From: Hirundichthys speculiger | Lineage: Eukaryota; Chordata; Actinopteri; Beloniformes; Exocoetidae | NCBI GenBank assembly: GCA_018398805.1 | Contig: JAGFBZ010001970.1 | Span: forward strand, 310,001 to 374,000 | Direction: 5' to 3' | Length of the DNA stretch: 64,000 nt | In this document: piece by piece, positions 41,546 through 55,999 of the stretch | Layout: every line of letters begins with the position of its first letter | Numbering within the stretch: position 1 is the first letter of the stretch | Notes under the pieces: generated by a model | Database searches by the model: none | What the model was told of the DNA's origin: nothing | The model's input: only the letters and a program-made list of their open reading frames with translations | Program-made: the position numbers and the translations under genes

Positions 41546-43267
41546 GCTCCAAACCTCCTTTACCACATACAAAGAAAATATTCCTGGAGTGCTGGTGAAA
41601 TAAATTCTGCTGATACACATGCATGTATGAGCTTCATTTGTTACATTCAAGCACAAACCTCACTAATATTGTCAACAGAGAGGACAGTATGAAAGATGGC
41701 TGCTGGATACTGATGTTAAACAAAACACCAAATCGAACCCCAGCTAGTTTTATTGCAGCGCGCCTGACCTTTTACAGCAAAACGAGACTTGTTAGTGTCA
41801 CCTGGAGAAAAGCCTGCTGATTAACGTGGCTATTCTCCCTGTCCCTGACGTCACTACAAATCAGCGTTACCTGGCCACTGGTATTTGTACTGGTTGAATA
41901 CTGGATCAGATGTTAGGAACAGCCAGATTCAAGCTGACAGCAGGAGGGAGGGAGGTTACCTCTCATATTCGTGGGAGTCTTTTTACATGAAACTAAAATC
42001 TGGGGCACAGTAAAGATCACGCTCTTCAAGTCTAGAGATAAAATCTCTTTGAAGACTCTGTGAGCAAAATGAGTCTCTGTTGCTCGGTGTCATAAAATAT
42101 TGCTCTTGTCATTTGAAGGCACAGACTTAAAATCCTTGGTTTCTTTTACATAAAAATAAGAACAGCGCATTAAGTTAAAGATACCTGTATTTTGTTTACA
42201 GCGTTATAAAATGCGCAAAATGGAATTTTATTACATGTGATAGTTGAGTTAATTAAATGTGATACCACTTTCTGTACAATCTTTAAATGCACAGAAAGTG
42301 TGACTCACTTGAGCACACACGAGATCTGTGTTTTATACCACACATATAAATGCAGACTATGACCCCTCAATACGAGCTATGCTCTGTGAAGGTAATGTCA
42401 GTCAAGTGTGCAGTAATATGTTCTTCTGACTGACCCCTCAAATGATCTAGCAATAATGAACATCATGATTGTCCTGGCAGGGTCTCTGGAACCTCTCATG
42501 AAACGCTTTGTGAGTCTGTGACCATGTGGCTTAAAGACTAATAATAACCCTGATTAGCTCCATCTGAGCTTCACAAAGCTGCAGCCCATTAAAAAAAAGT
42601 GCAGAATGTTAAACATTTTCTTTCAGGGGGAAAAAAAAAGTATATATGGTGTCTTTGAAGTTATTTTTTCCCCTTCTCCTGTGCACATTTTGTGATTCAC
42701 AGAAGCTGTTCATTACCAAATTCCTTGCCATCTGTGTAAATGTGATACCTCTTCTTAGTACAATGATCTGGAATTGGAAGCTGTGTTTCATATAATCCCC
42801 AAATCCATCCAACTCTCACATCCTATCATGCAAATTTGGTACAGTTTGAAGAGAATCCGGTCTCCCAACCATATGCTTGAGCCATGTAAAAGATACAACA
42901 ATTTATTATGCATGCAATGCAGCAGGCTTATGGTAATGAGGTATTAAATTAGCACTGGACATTATTGCTCTTCTATATCACTTCAGTTGAAAAGATTTTC
43001 AAATGACTCACAAAAATAAAAAAAGATTTTTCAAAAGATTTGCCAGCAAGATATATCTGTGATTTTCTTCCATCAGAGTAATGCTTTACCATTCAGACAA
43101 ATTCTGCTGAAATCAGTGAGTTTGACCATTATGTCTGTGTTAGCTGATGGATGGATCCAAAGCTGCAATTAGCCCAAATGACTCGAAGTGTAATGCTAAT
43201 GCAAGAATAAATGTATTTCTAACATTACAGATATAGAATATTATCTGTATCACAACAAAATACATAT

Positions 43268-44693
43268 ACCACAACCATTCCAAAAAACAAATGTGAAATG
43301 TGTGATATGTAAATAAAAACAGAATGCACTGATTTGAAAAACTCAGGTTTTAGTCACACCAGAACATAGAAAACATATCAACCGAGACATCTTCACCATT
43401 TCACAGAAAATATGAGCTAATTTTGAATTTGATGTAACACACAAGCAACAAAAGGCTGGACAGTATGTGTTACTAGAAAAAAAAAAATCATGCTGGAATA
43501 TCTTGCAACTATTTATATTATTCAAATTGTCCGCTTCAAATTGGCGTGGTTGGGTATAAAAAGAGTGTCTTAGAGAGGTAGAGTCTCTCAGAAATAAAGA
43601 AGTGCAAAGGTTCACAAATCTGTGAAGAAAATGGAACTGCAAATTGTGAAACAGTTTTCAGAATAATGCTTCTCAGTATAAAGTTGTGTAGGCTTTGAAT
43701 ATCTCCTCTTCTATAGTAAAGAGCACCGTAAGATCCTGAGAATTTGGAGAAATCTTAAAATTATTGTTGGATACCTAAGACCCCTGACCGCTCAAGCAGC
43801 CCTCAGCGACTGCATGGTGTGAACTGGAAATCACTGCATTGAGTTCAGAAACACTTCTGGAAATTATTGTCTAAGAAGACAGTTTGCAACGAACAAATGC
43901 AGGTTAAAATTCTTGCAAAGAAACAGCCATATGTAAACATGATTTTGTAACACGGACATCTTCTCTGAGCCAAAACTCATTTAAAATAGGATTGAGGCAA
44001 AGTGCAAAACTGTCCTGTTGTCAGACAGATTGAAATTCACAATTCTTTTAGGCAGCTATAGGACTCTGTGTCCTCCCTGACTGAATAGCATCCAGCTTGT
44101 TATTACCCTTCAGTTTAAAAGCCCACGTCTCTGATGGTATGGGGTCCATTAGTGCCTACAGAATGGGCAGCATGTACATCTGGCAGAAAATAAATAAATA
44201 AACATCAATGCTGAAAAGGTATACACAGATTTTAGAGGAACATATGCTCCCATTCAGACATCTTTTTCAGGAAATGCCTCTCATCTTTCAGCAAGTCAAT
44301 GCTAAACTGCATTCTGCATCCATTACAAAAGCTGACCCGTGACTTGCAGCTGCAGAGTCCGGGTGCTGAACAAGCTTGCCTGCAATCCAGACTTTTAACC
44401 AACTGAAAACGTTTGGTGCGTCTCAAAACAGAAATATAACAAAGAAGACCCAGGTCTAATCCTATATCAGACAGGAACAGGACAACATTCCTGTCTCCAA
44501 ACTCCAGCATCTGGTACCCTCAATTGCCAGGTGAATATAGGCTGCTGTTAAAAGAATAGAGGGTGCTAGACAGTAGGAAATAATGCCCATCGCTTTGAGA
44601 CATGTCGCTACCATATTAGAGTTATTTTGCAAATCATTGCATTCTGTTATTATTTCCATTGTGCACAGTGCACCATCTTCTTTGGAACTTCTT
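43268..44693 (+). mobile_element. Tc1/mariner-type element remnant
   Basis: Same family as element A in wnt2b intron 4. Left end 'aaccattccaaaaaacaaat', right end 'ttgcaaatcattgcattctg' through 'cttctttggaactt'. The + strand interior keeps traces of a DDE transposase: a VSDGMGSISAYRMGS block at 44130, then a QQDNAKPH-like block near 44290 and an SPDL-SPIEN-like block near 44390, all broken by stops and indels. Confidence 0.75.
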
Positions 44694-47600
44694 TGTCTGG
44701 TAAACCTCTGCATGATCAGCTACTGTACCTGCACTTCAACTAGCTGGCCGATCAAAGCAGCATTTGGCTTTTGGGGAGGTGAGTCCATCAGAGACGGGAG
44801 CTAAAATAAAACATTTTACACAGAAGGCACCAAGAGGTGCTGCAGCAGTGTGCAGCATGAAAAGAATACTGCTGTGCTCTCTGAATATTAAAGCATGTAA
44901 ACCTCTGCTGGAAGATCCCCGAGTAGTACAGACTGAATGACTGCTCCTCCTGCAGTTTCAGTACAGACAGAGGTTATCACAACGTACACACACATATTAC
45001 CATATAGTCATTTCACATCAGAAACATGCACTTTAAGGCTGTTCCCAGGGATATCTTGCTAGTGATGAACTGATCACTAAAAAAAAAAAAAAAAATGAAG
45101 GACTCAGCTTTTTCTTTTAGTTTTCACTTCACACATTGAATCAGGTTGTGGCTCATACATAACTAACCAGTGCTGCTTAAATATGAGTCTTCGTTGTCTA
45201 TCAGTGTAAAAAGAGTCATAGTGTAAAATTCTGCCCTCAACATGTTCTTTAACGAACATCAAAACACTTTTTTGAAAAAAATGGAAGGGGTCTTAAATCC
45301 GCACAAAGAATGATAACAGAACATTATCTGTAAATGTAATTTTTCATTAAATTCCAGAAACAGTCATTGTGTATTTGCCTTTTATGATTATAATCATAAT
45401 GAACTGGTTAGAACTGAAAGGAACTGGATTATAGTGTAAAGTAATTGTAACAAATTTGCCTTCATTGGAATATAATTGGATTGTGGGCGGATTGAAATGG
45501 GCTGTATTTTGTGGGACTTGTATTTAACTTGTTTATGTTCCTGAAATGAATTTTGGCATGAGCCCGCAGTATGCAAACAAACCAAATTGAAATTTAATAG
45601 TGCTTCTAAATTTTCATTTTTATTTCTTTAGAAACTTTCAGCACAGTGTATACAAATGTTAGATATGAAGTCTAGCCTAGTTAAAAAAAAAATCTGTGTT
45701 TTACTGTTAATTTTCTTATCAGCCTTATCCACATAGAAGCTTTCTTTATTGCACTCAAAGTTTCGAGTTTTGTTTTAATCTTCCAGTGAATTTGAGAGAC
45801 ATTTATGACTAAAAATCATCACTCTAAAATGTGATAGTTCCAAACATATGTTAAATCCAGAGTTTGCATCATAAACTGTGCTTCAGTGTCATATTCAAGC
45901 AAATCAAGCTTCTCTGAGACACATCTATGTGGTATAATGGAAAATGTTTCGTTTGTCAAGCAGCAGAAACATGTGAAATATAAAAAAAAAGAACTAAAAT
46001 GAACCTGTTATGAATATGACCCACCTTACATTCACAAAAGTGAAACTGTTAGATTGATTTATGATGTGGAAAGACACCGAAGTGTGAGTTTCATACTTTA
46101 CCTCTAACTCTCAGTTTTTCATTAGTGCACACAGCTACCAGCTTGTAGCTGAGAGATTACAGTTGACAGAATGTTTTCAATGTTGAAAATACAAAACATC
46201 TGCATTCATGTTGTGGCACACATAATCTTCTACGCTGTGCAACAGTGCACCAATCAGTATGGAGCTTCTGTGTGAGCTGAATGCTTGTAGACATGCTTAT
46301 TGTACTTTAGAGACCCAAGTTCTGCTCAGTGTGAAGCTACTCCCTGTGTTATTTTAATTGCATGAATGTGCAAAATGTGAGAAAACACCCACAGGCTCCT
46401 CACGGCCCAAAATGTATGCTTGGTTTTTTTTTTTTTTTTCACCAGGGTTATCAACAGCCTTGCAGTTGCTGTTTCCCATGGCAAAGATGCAGCATAAACC
46501 ACTGCAACCTAACTTTTTAATTAAATAGTAAATAGCTCACAGTTATGAAGAGTTTTTAACCTTATGTACCTTCTACCTATGCCATGTCACACCCTTTATA
46601 ATTCTAAAACAGCCAAGTTACCATTGGTAGCTGGTGCTGCCAACACTGCTCTTGTTGAATTTTGTTGTTGCAAATTGGTAACACACGGTCTTCAAGCATT
46701 CATTTCTTTTACAGGAATATTGTGTAGACGTTGTTTGTACAGTTATGACCTATCAGTCACTCAGAGATTGTTTGTGCAACTGCGGCTGCTTTGTACACAA
46801 CATAGAGACAGCTGTTTTGTGTTAGAGGATTTGCACGTGTGACAAAACACAATGTAAGTGGCGACACCCATTACTCTCTGTAACCACAAATGATTGAACT
46901 GCCTTTTTCTCATAATCGCATTGTGTTCTGTGAGATTAAATTTAAACACTAATAAACGTTTTTTAATGACTTATTAATGTCCCGCACCTTGCCAAGAATC
47001 ATCCTCTACCTCTGCTATTTATAATCGGTTCAATTAATCATGCAAAAGGTAATTAGCATAGTTTGATTTGCAGTAAAGCCACCCTGAGCCCATAAGGGGA
47101 TTAAGAGAGCTATTGTTTCCTGATACAAACAGAACATTAGTCAAGGGTGGCACATGCATGATGCTGAAGCAAAATAAAACAATACAAGGGACTACATTCA
47201 GCTGTGATGGTCTTTAAGAGACTGACAGCCATAATTATACCAGAGGCAGAGGCATATTGCGAGTGAAGGAAAATGACTGACTGCGGCTGCAAGTGAGAAG
47301 TGTGTAATGTCCTGAAGGTTTAAAGTGAGAAAGGCCAATTTTTAACACACACATACACAAAGTATGTGTGTGCATGCAGGAGCTTATTCTTTTGCAGGCA
47401 CAGGTTTTCAATTGGTTTTGCAACATGCACTGATCTAGATATTTCTCTGTCCATGCAGGTCCTTCTCATGTCAAATCAATGCTGAGTGGGTTTGAATTTA
47501 TAGCAATAGCAAAAACGTCTTTGCAGCATATTCACAAATTTTAAGAAGTTATGCAACCTTGGAATTTTTACAAAGAAAAGAGTGCAAAAGACGGACTCAA

Positions 47601-50600
47601 TGCCGAACTCACAAAAACTTCAGTCATGTGTTAGATACTACTAAATATTACATACTACATAAATAAATAATGAATACTACTAGATACATATCAAGCACAG
47701 CTAAAAAGACAAATTCCAACTGACACATCAAGCAAATCCATCAGTAAAATCATTGTCAAATAATTTTCATTGTCAAGTGTAACTTGCAACAGTATCTCTG
47801 TCAAACTGGAACTGGAAAAGGTTCCCCCTCTTTTTTCTTTCACGGGTGTTGGGGTGTACTCCATAAAAATGTGTTTGAAGGGGTTTTTTTTTTAAAGTCC
47901 TGCACCAGAGTAGTTATTCACCCAGCATGAAGGATGCCATCTATGACATAACGGCTCAATAACTGGTCGAGCACATGAATTCAACACTTATGCCTGGCAT
48001 TTCTGAAACAAAAACAAAGAGAAGTAGCCCAACAGAAGAGCTTTGTTAATCTTGAGCCTTATGTAAGGGGGGAATTGAATGTCAGTTGTCTGCCAGCCAA
48101 CTGCTGGCTGTAACATCATTTAGCTGTTCTTATGTGGTTGCAAATGCAACCTGAGAAAAATCACTTGTGTTGCCCTTCAGAGATCTTCCTGTTCACATTG
48201 TCCTGAATAAGTTCTCGAACATTTTGATCCAAAAGTGCCCAAGGAGACAATAACGAAGAGGAAGCATTTTAGTTCTCAAACATTTTCGTCAGTGAATGCA
48301 AAAACAGCTTTGAGTGTTCCTTGCCTGAATCTTTTAACAAGTTAAAAACAAATGAGCAGGTTGGATTTAGCCTGAATGTGGCATAAAAACACAGCTGTTA
48401 GAAAAAGACAACAGCCCACAGAAATCAATTAGCAAAAATTAAAGCCTTTTAAACACGTCGAGCACCTACAGCTGTTAAAAGGGAATCAGGAACATGGACA
48501 TAAGCATTTACACACACAGTGAGGTTTTCTTTACACTCACGGAAACACATGGATAGATTTTTTTACATCCACAATAGCGAGAAGATGAGCAGAAACCAAC
48601 AGAGTGGTCCTTTGCTTCCTGGATTGGAATGGAGAGACATATCTGTGAGCAGCAGACAGCAGGGATGAGAGGAAAAAGTAATCAAACAAACTACAAACCA
48701 AAACAAGACAACCTGAAGCTGCTTAAATAGAGGAGGGAGAATGACTGAAAGGCACTGAAAGACCTCTATTTACTTGTTTGGTTTTCATCTACAACTCTAT
48801 TCTTGAGGATAATCACTCATCATCAGCCCTTCCTCATTCAAGCTGAACTGTGGTATTCCTTCATACGGACACACCAACTGAACTGAAGTGAACTGAAGTG
48901 TCACCAAAGCTATTCATGAACTGAACTGTCTCACTAAACACACACTCAACAATACACAGGCATGTACCGAATGTAGAACTGAATGTGGTTTGAAGAATTT
49001 TTGGTTATCACATAAGGACTGAAAGAGCATTTGTGTTTATGAGTGAGTGGCGTTGGAATGACAGCTTTTTTGTTTTGCATATTTTTTCTGTTGAATGGGT
49101 TGAAATCAATGAATCATTTGAAACCTCGATTTACATATTTTGTCGTGGAAATTTTGATCTAACTGGCTACCTCTGAGAATGAGACATGAAATGTTTTGTG
49201 TGATGTAGCTTATTATGTGTTTCTAGCAAACAAAGTGGTTAAAGAAGGCCATTATTTTGGATTAGGTTTTTTTTTTTTTTTAATGCAATGCTCCACTAAT
49301 GAATACTCTACTTTTTTTAAGAACATGAGAGATATTTGATCTGCAGCAAACCAACAGGCATCCACAAAATTTCAGTATCTACAAAACTCCTTTGCAGATC
49401 CCAGAAACTGAAAACTAATAACAATCAAATAATTAGGAAATCAAATGATCAAGAATGACAAGTTACGTGAGAACAAAGTGATTCATCAGATTTATCTTCC
49501 TTTGTGCATCTTTAAATCTGCATACTGAGCAGCTAAAAAGGAAACGCCTTTGCCCAGTCAGCCAAAGAAATGAGTAATTAGTTACTTCTTATTGAGTTTC
49601 CACACGTTAATTGGCTGATGTGCATGTACAAACATCATTACCTCATAATTATCTCGCCATTACTTTTGTCTGTTCTAATAAAAGAACGTCCCATAACTGT
49701 ACACATGTCTGTGAACATATAGTTTCTTGAACATTTTCAGAGCCAATTTAGACAGAAATATTCACATTCCATGTGTCATAATAACATGATAACTGTCCTT
49801 TATATCAGGACCAGGAACATTATGGGCTGCTTCATGAATAACAGGGTTTTCCAGTGTCCCAGCTGTGGAGCTTGTCATCATCCCAAGAAAATGATTTGTC
49901 ATGCATTGAATCACAGCAATACAGTGTGACAAACAACATGCACTTCACCTGCTGTGATTTATTTATCCATACACAACATTGACAGATGATGTTCAAGGAA
50001 CGAAAAAAACAAGCAAATGTGTTTTTCAGCCACCTCTTTTCAGGGAAGAGTTTGTGGATTTTATTTTTTAACGGAAAAGCACCAGCTTAGAAATCTGATT
50101 TTTCAAATACATTTGTCATAAATTCCAACAGTTAATTCACGGGCGCAATATTGCCAAAGGGATGACAGCATGCCAGAAACCTTAGCTGTGTGGCACACTT
50201 TAAACCGAGTGATGATAAGTTGGCCAATTCCTTCTCCATCACATTTATTCCTTGAAAGATTTTTCTCATCTAGGAGCACTTCTGTTGTTCACTCCTCACT
50301 TGGTCTTGCACACATGAATACGTCGTTCGCTCTCAAGCGCCTCTCGTTTGGCCTTTGTTGTCTCGTACCACGGCACACAGATGAAACTAGCTCGCAGTGA
50401 GTAGACATCATGATGGTAGTGACTTACAGACTCAAGAAAGTAATGACAGAAGAGAAAATGAGAAAATTGCTTGAACAAGAGACCAAACAAGAGTAAATCT
50501 TGGTCATAAATGTGACCTAACCTCCATGCCTACATACACCCCCCCATTCAGTGCAACCAAGTACAGGTCTTTACAAATGGGCTGGCTAGATGCTAATTCT

Positions 50601-50936
50601 AACAACATTAACACAATGTTAACATTTGCTCAACACAACTCGATGCTGCCATGGGAGAGAGGCTTTTCTTGGCCTGTTCATTCATACTGTTTGTAGTTTC
50701 CTGTACAATTTCACTGCATAGTAAAACCACTGAAAGGAGCCAGTTATTTGTGCTGCACTACTTAGCATCGGTGTTTGCAAAAAATAAGCATTCTTTCCAA
50801 AATCCACCACTCAACGCTTTAAACACACATGTGGTGTCTGAAAAACTCTGGAAGAAGGAACAAACAAAGCCAGAGCCCACAGAGGTTCCCGTAGCAATTC
50901 ATGGACAAGTGGAAACGTGGCATGGAAACTATAAAA
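44694..50936. other. Gene-poor region with possible regulatory blocks
   Basis: No exons recognised. Two stretches rich in homeodomain-type TAAT sites (46990-47125 and 49555-49670) look like conserved non-coding elements. The rest is AT-rich with simple repeats. Confidence 0.55.
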
Positions 50937-51298
50937 CAGTGGTTCTCAAAGTGTGGGTCGTCTTGGTACTGCAGGTGGGCCGTGAGAGGTCATTTAAATT
51001 AAACAAATATGTTTAAAATCCTCGATCTTTTTAAAATGTGTTTTTAATTACTGTGAAATATTAGTGACATGATTTAAAAAAAAACATTAGGAAGTAATAA
51101 AACAAACCAGTTTAGTGTTTTTCTACTGTCATCTTAACTTAATATGATAAGTGTCGCCTTATTTGTTGACCCCTTACATTAATATCGGAACATAGCTTCT
51201 AGTCCTGTATGGTGATCACAGTTAAGTTGGGTGGGCCGCTTAGATTTTTCACATTTCAAATTGGGCCATGGTATTTTGAAGTTTGGGAATGGCTGCTG
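50937..51298. mobile_element. hAT-type element fragment
   Basis: Starts 'cagtggttctcaaagtgtgg' and includes 'ggtgggccgtgagaggtc' and a mirrored 'gggtgggccgctta..gaagtttgggaatgg' end, as in Charlie-type hAT elements. The right end is diverged and I see no clear 8-bp duplication. Confidence 0.6.
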
Positions 51299-54200
51299 CA
51301 AAAGTTCCTTTGGGCCACTCACACGCAAACATTAATAAAGTAGATAATAACAATCATAATAATAATAAACCAATAAACAATAAACGAGCAAACAAAATAT
51401 CAAAAAAGCACAATTGCCATTATTTTTTGCACATCTACTATTAAGCCTTCAGCAATCCCTTCTCATCTGAGTTGCTTTATAATAAATAGATCAATTTAAA
51501 GTGCAAGTGTTAAGAGAAGAAGTTGGATGTATCATTTTCTTCTTCAAGCTCTGGTTGATCATGATGTGCAATTTGCCGCATGTGTGAAATACCCCTACAG
51601 TGATTTCCAGCTCCAGCTCATTTCCACGGTCATCTCTGAGTCCTGATCTTTGGGGTCGGCCCACGCTGCTAATTTCTTGATTGCCGTTTCACAGGCTTTC
51701 ACGTGTCAGTGTAACAGAACCAGAGGGACCTGCGAGAAGGAAGCGATGCTACCACAAAGACATGTTAAAGCGGCTTGAAAACACTAACACTGTGGTTTGC
51801 TGACCTCAAAGGAAGGAAAGAGAAAAAGAGGCAGAGACACAGAGGCAGACAGAAACGAAGAGAAAGAAAGGGAGTGACTGTTTGCTCAGTGGTCAGAGGA
51901 TCTAAATGTCAGGTGGTGACAGTTTGGAGCACAAATGTCAAACTGGTGTTGAAGATTTTTTGGCACGAATGCGACTTCGCTTCTCATGCATCTGTCAAAC
52001 CCATGAGCATAACACAACAAAGAACACTACGTTCAGTGGATAAGTGTTTTAAAAACTTGAATAAACATTAATCAGGTCAAAAACAGGCAAAACAAAACCA
52101 GACTGTGATCTAAATTCGAATGTGAATCAATCTAATAGCTGCTGCCAAAATATTTGATTTTAAGTAAATTAGATCAGCAGCTTTAAAAAACAGTCTTGGT
52201 AAATGGAGCTTTATCTGTAAGTCATGGCCATTAGCAGCCCTAGTTTGAGCTGCCTTGGGCTCTGTAATTAACTCTACTCAAGCGCAGCTAAGCATTTTTG
52301 ACATTTTTCCTAGTCCAGAATTAACTGTCACAGCAGAGGGAGAAAGTAACCATCTTGTCACATTGAGTTTATCTGTGGATTGTGGAACGTTGTCCTCTTC
52401 TGTTTCTCTTTCTCCCTCCTCTTGCCTTTTGCATTTCTTCCTCACTTTTTCTGTCCCCGTGACACAAATACTCACACTCTCCCAACCCACATCTCATACC
52501 AAGTCATTTTTTTGTTCATAACAAAAGAAATTGATGAAAACTGCGACTGTACTGGTGTTACAATGATACCACCATTAGGTCATGTTGTACCATTAATTGT
52601 AAGACAAAGTGCATCGCTCACTTGTTTATTTGGAGCAGAGGTCTGCAGCTCATCCACGCATGGTTGCAGATAAAAACCAATACGTTAAATGTTTTATTTG
52701 TCCAGTATATGTGTGTCAGACGCAGACATAGATACTTTGCACAGAGATCGGTTTAGCTGAGAAGTGCAGAAACGAGAAGGGAGGCGCGAATGGAAAGGCC
52801 CAAAGTACAGTAAACATGTAGCATGCTCATCAACTCCTAAGCCATCCAGGAACTGCCTTGTTTCCAGTAAATACTTGTTTCTGTGTCAGCACAAATGCAC
52901 TGAGTCCTTGTTGTGTAATTTGTCAGGTACACGGACTTGCTATGTTTTCATAATCATGTTGAGAGATTGCACAGCAGTAAAGAACAGCAAGATTAAGATT
53001 AGTTATTGGCTCTTTAATGTGCTCAGTTTACATGAGAACTGAGTAAAATCACTTGACAAGACATTTGAATATATGTGTGTGCCATAAGTGTCACACACAT
53101 ATATTACTATTGAATATAGTTGTATTTCACAGTTGTATATGTAAATGTATGATTATATAAAGGAAACAGTGACTTTATTTATTTTTACATTTTAACTTTA
53201 ATGTTCATGTTATTGAGATATGTAATGTTTTATCATTAGTGAGAAACATATGACAATCCAACTGTATAACAAGAAGAAAGAAGGAAATACAAAAAAAAAA
53301 AAAAAATTCCATTAACGGAAAGACTTCTACCTCTTTCATAATCTCAAGTAGTTAAATCCTCATGCAGCACACAATGCAGCAGGAAGACAATGTACGGTGA
53401 CAAAAAAAAAAAAAAAAAGGATTCATACCAAACAGATGGTGAAACGAAAGTTGCCAACAAGTTTTTTTTTTCCCCCCTGGGCTTTTCAACAGCTTTTTAA
53501 TGATGGTGGATTTGAACTTAGACGACGCCCACACAAATTACTCATAATTGACTATTTCTGCTAAGTTTCATTTATTGAGAAGACTAAGTTTTCAATCTTT
53601 CAAAAGTGCTGGACGGTCACAATGAGTCTGAAGGTTATGAAAACCACACGATAATGCTTGACAAGCTCAAATGAAATACCACCCAAGAAAAGCCACAAGT
53701 CAATAAGGTGCAAATTCCCCCCTGACGAACATGCATTAAACCCATCACTGCACGTTAGCATTTCAGTCGTCCGCAGACCATTACTCGGTGTTGTAATTAT
53801 ACCACATATACCATATATTACTTTGAATGAAAGAATGCCAATTACAGTCCTTTCACTCTGTCTTTCTGTGTGTTGGCTGATGCCTCCATAAAAGCCTGTG
53901 ATTAAATTACTCAGAGGAAAGCACTTACATTTTATATGACAAGCCCTGATGCATCGCTCAGCTACGAATTCCCCAACCAGCAGCAAATCTTTGTGGAGGC
54001 TCTGACTGTGGACAGGTGGGTCCAAATGACTCAGAAAGACAAAGAGACAACTCCATCCAGCTTTACACTTGATGCTACTCTTCTGTCTGTTCCAGCTGAT
54101 ACAGATTTTCCACATATTTTGTATCACCTGACAGGAGCATTGGGAAGAGCTTTTTCATTTCTTTACCTCTGTTTGCACTCTGTTCTCTATTAAGCTGACA

Positions 54201-55999
54201 AAGTCATATTTGATGTGTTGTCAATATATGTGTGTTTTTGTGTGTGTGTGTGTGTGTGCCACATCTGTGAATGCTGGGACTCTCCAGACAAAATCACAAC
54301 TCAGAGAAAAATACTAAGTTACTCAAAACATTTTATTTGAAGTAGTTTTGGAACAAGTGGTGATACCCACCATCAGCAGGTCCTCTCAGTTTAAATACAG
54401 TCAGAGGCTCAGAAATAAACATACAGTAACTGCGTCCTCCCACATGTTTCACAAAGGCTGAAAATTCCCTCCTCTGAGACGAGTGACTGAAGTCTGATCT
54501 TTGTGCACTGATGAACACTGGACAAGGGCATCATGAGAGAATCCTGTTCAAGTCAAACAAACAGCAACGTAAGTATTTTACACTTATCTGATAGTTTATT
54601 GAGGAGCTCTCTCCCTTTTTGATGTACAAGAGTCATTTTAGACATGCGGTGCGAATAGCAGAGCTCCAGAAATTTGACCCGTATTCCCCAGCAGAGAAAT
54701 TCAGAAGTTGTTTAGGTAACGCTGGTATGTGAAATGTGAGTTCTGGGAAAGAACGAGCCAGAAAGACACAGAGGCCTTTCTGACGTGGAAGGAAATCTTC
54801 GTTTGTCAATCGCGTCACTTCTCTGTCAATATCTGCTTAATCCTGTGCTGAAAGCTGGTAGGCACAGGATCTGGAGACAGATAAAAGGTTAAAGGTGAAG
54901 TGAATGAGAACATCCCCTGCCAATTGTTTTTTTTTTTTTGTTTTTTTTTTTAAATGAAACCAGACATCTGAGTTTTTCGTATCAAAGCTGTTCGTCTGCG
55001 ACTGACAGTGATACAGATGAAAACGATGCTGCAGAAAAGCAGAAAGCCGTTATCAACTTTTGCAGATGGTATAAAATGTCTGTGCTTCATAGCAGATCAC
55101 TCACACGTTACCAGCCGTTAAAAAAATAAAACAAAACAAAGTAAGGCTTTATATTGTGCATGTCTGAAAAAAAAGGCTGAAGCAGTTGAATCAACATGGC
55201 ATTACAAGCGTGGGTATAAAAAAATCATAACAAAATGAGCACAGAGAAGACAATGCGTGCGAGCTTATATAAATGTTGTCATCTCCATGACAACAGCTTT
55301 ACTGATTATTTGGGTAGAGCCACAGAAACAGCTTCTAATTGAATGAAGCTGCACCTGTGCACATTATAGATGGGAATAATAGACAGAAAGCAACTGTCAC
55401 AGTGAGCCTTTTGATGATGAGGTGTGAGCATGAGACTGATTTTATTTAGTTCACCAGGGGAGTTTTTTTTTCCCCTCACAGAGAGCAGAGATGATTCATT
55501 GGTGCATGAGAGTGTAAGATTTATTATCTGATAAACAAAAGTGATGGCAATATAATGAATGGCTCAATTTTGAGTATTATTTTGCTGTATGCAATGCCAA
55601 AAACGACAGATTTTTAGTTTTATTTTATTTTATTATATTTTTGGGATTGAAATGCTGCTCGGCCCCTTGTCATGTAAAATCCAATTATAACAACTTTTTC
55701 TTGATTGGTTCTGAGTTGATGGCAAAATGTGAGACTGCGTTCTTCCTCATGCTCCACGACAGACAAATGAACTCTGAGTACAGTACATATTTTCTCCAAC
55801 CTGCCTGATAAACCTCCAGTGGCACAAATGGAAAATGATGCTATCACTGCAAATGTAAAAGAAGCAAAACATTCAAACAAACAGCGTTGAGAAGCTTTCA
55901 TTACGTACTCCACTTCTGTGGTTTGCAAGCCCAAAATTTCTGCACAAAGCATGACAATTGAAAAGCAAAGTGAAAATATCAGATCAATCAAACCAAGTA
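51299..55999. other. Gene-poor region
   Basis: No recognised gene. Contains a (TG)n tract at about 54227-54258, A/T runs (53290-53308, 53401-53418) and an unexplained 175-codon ORF on the - strand at 53600-54127 with no recognisable motifs. Confidence 0.55.

Noticed and set aside
53600..54127. 175-codon ORF on the - strand
   Set aside because: No recognisable domain, no splice or start signals of note, and a competing set of ORFs on the + strand. Treated as chance; only conservation data could rescue it.
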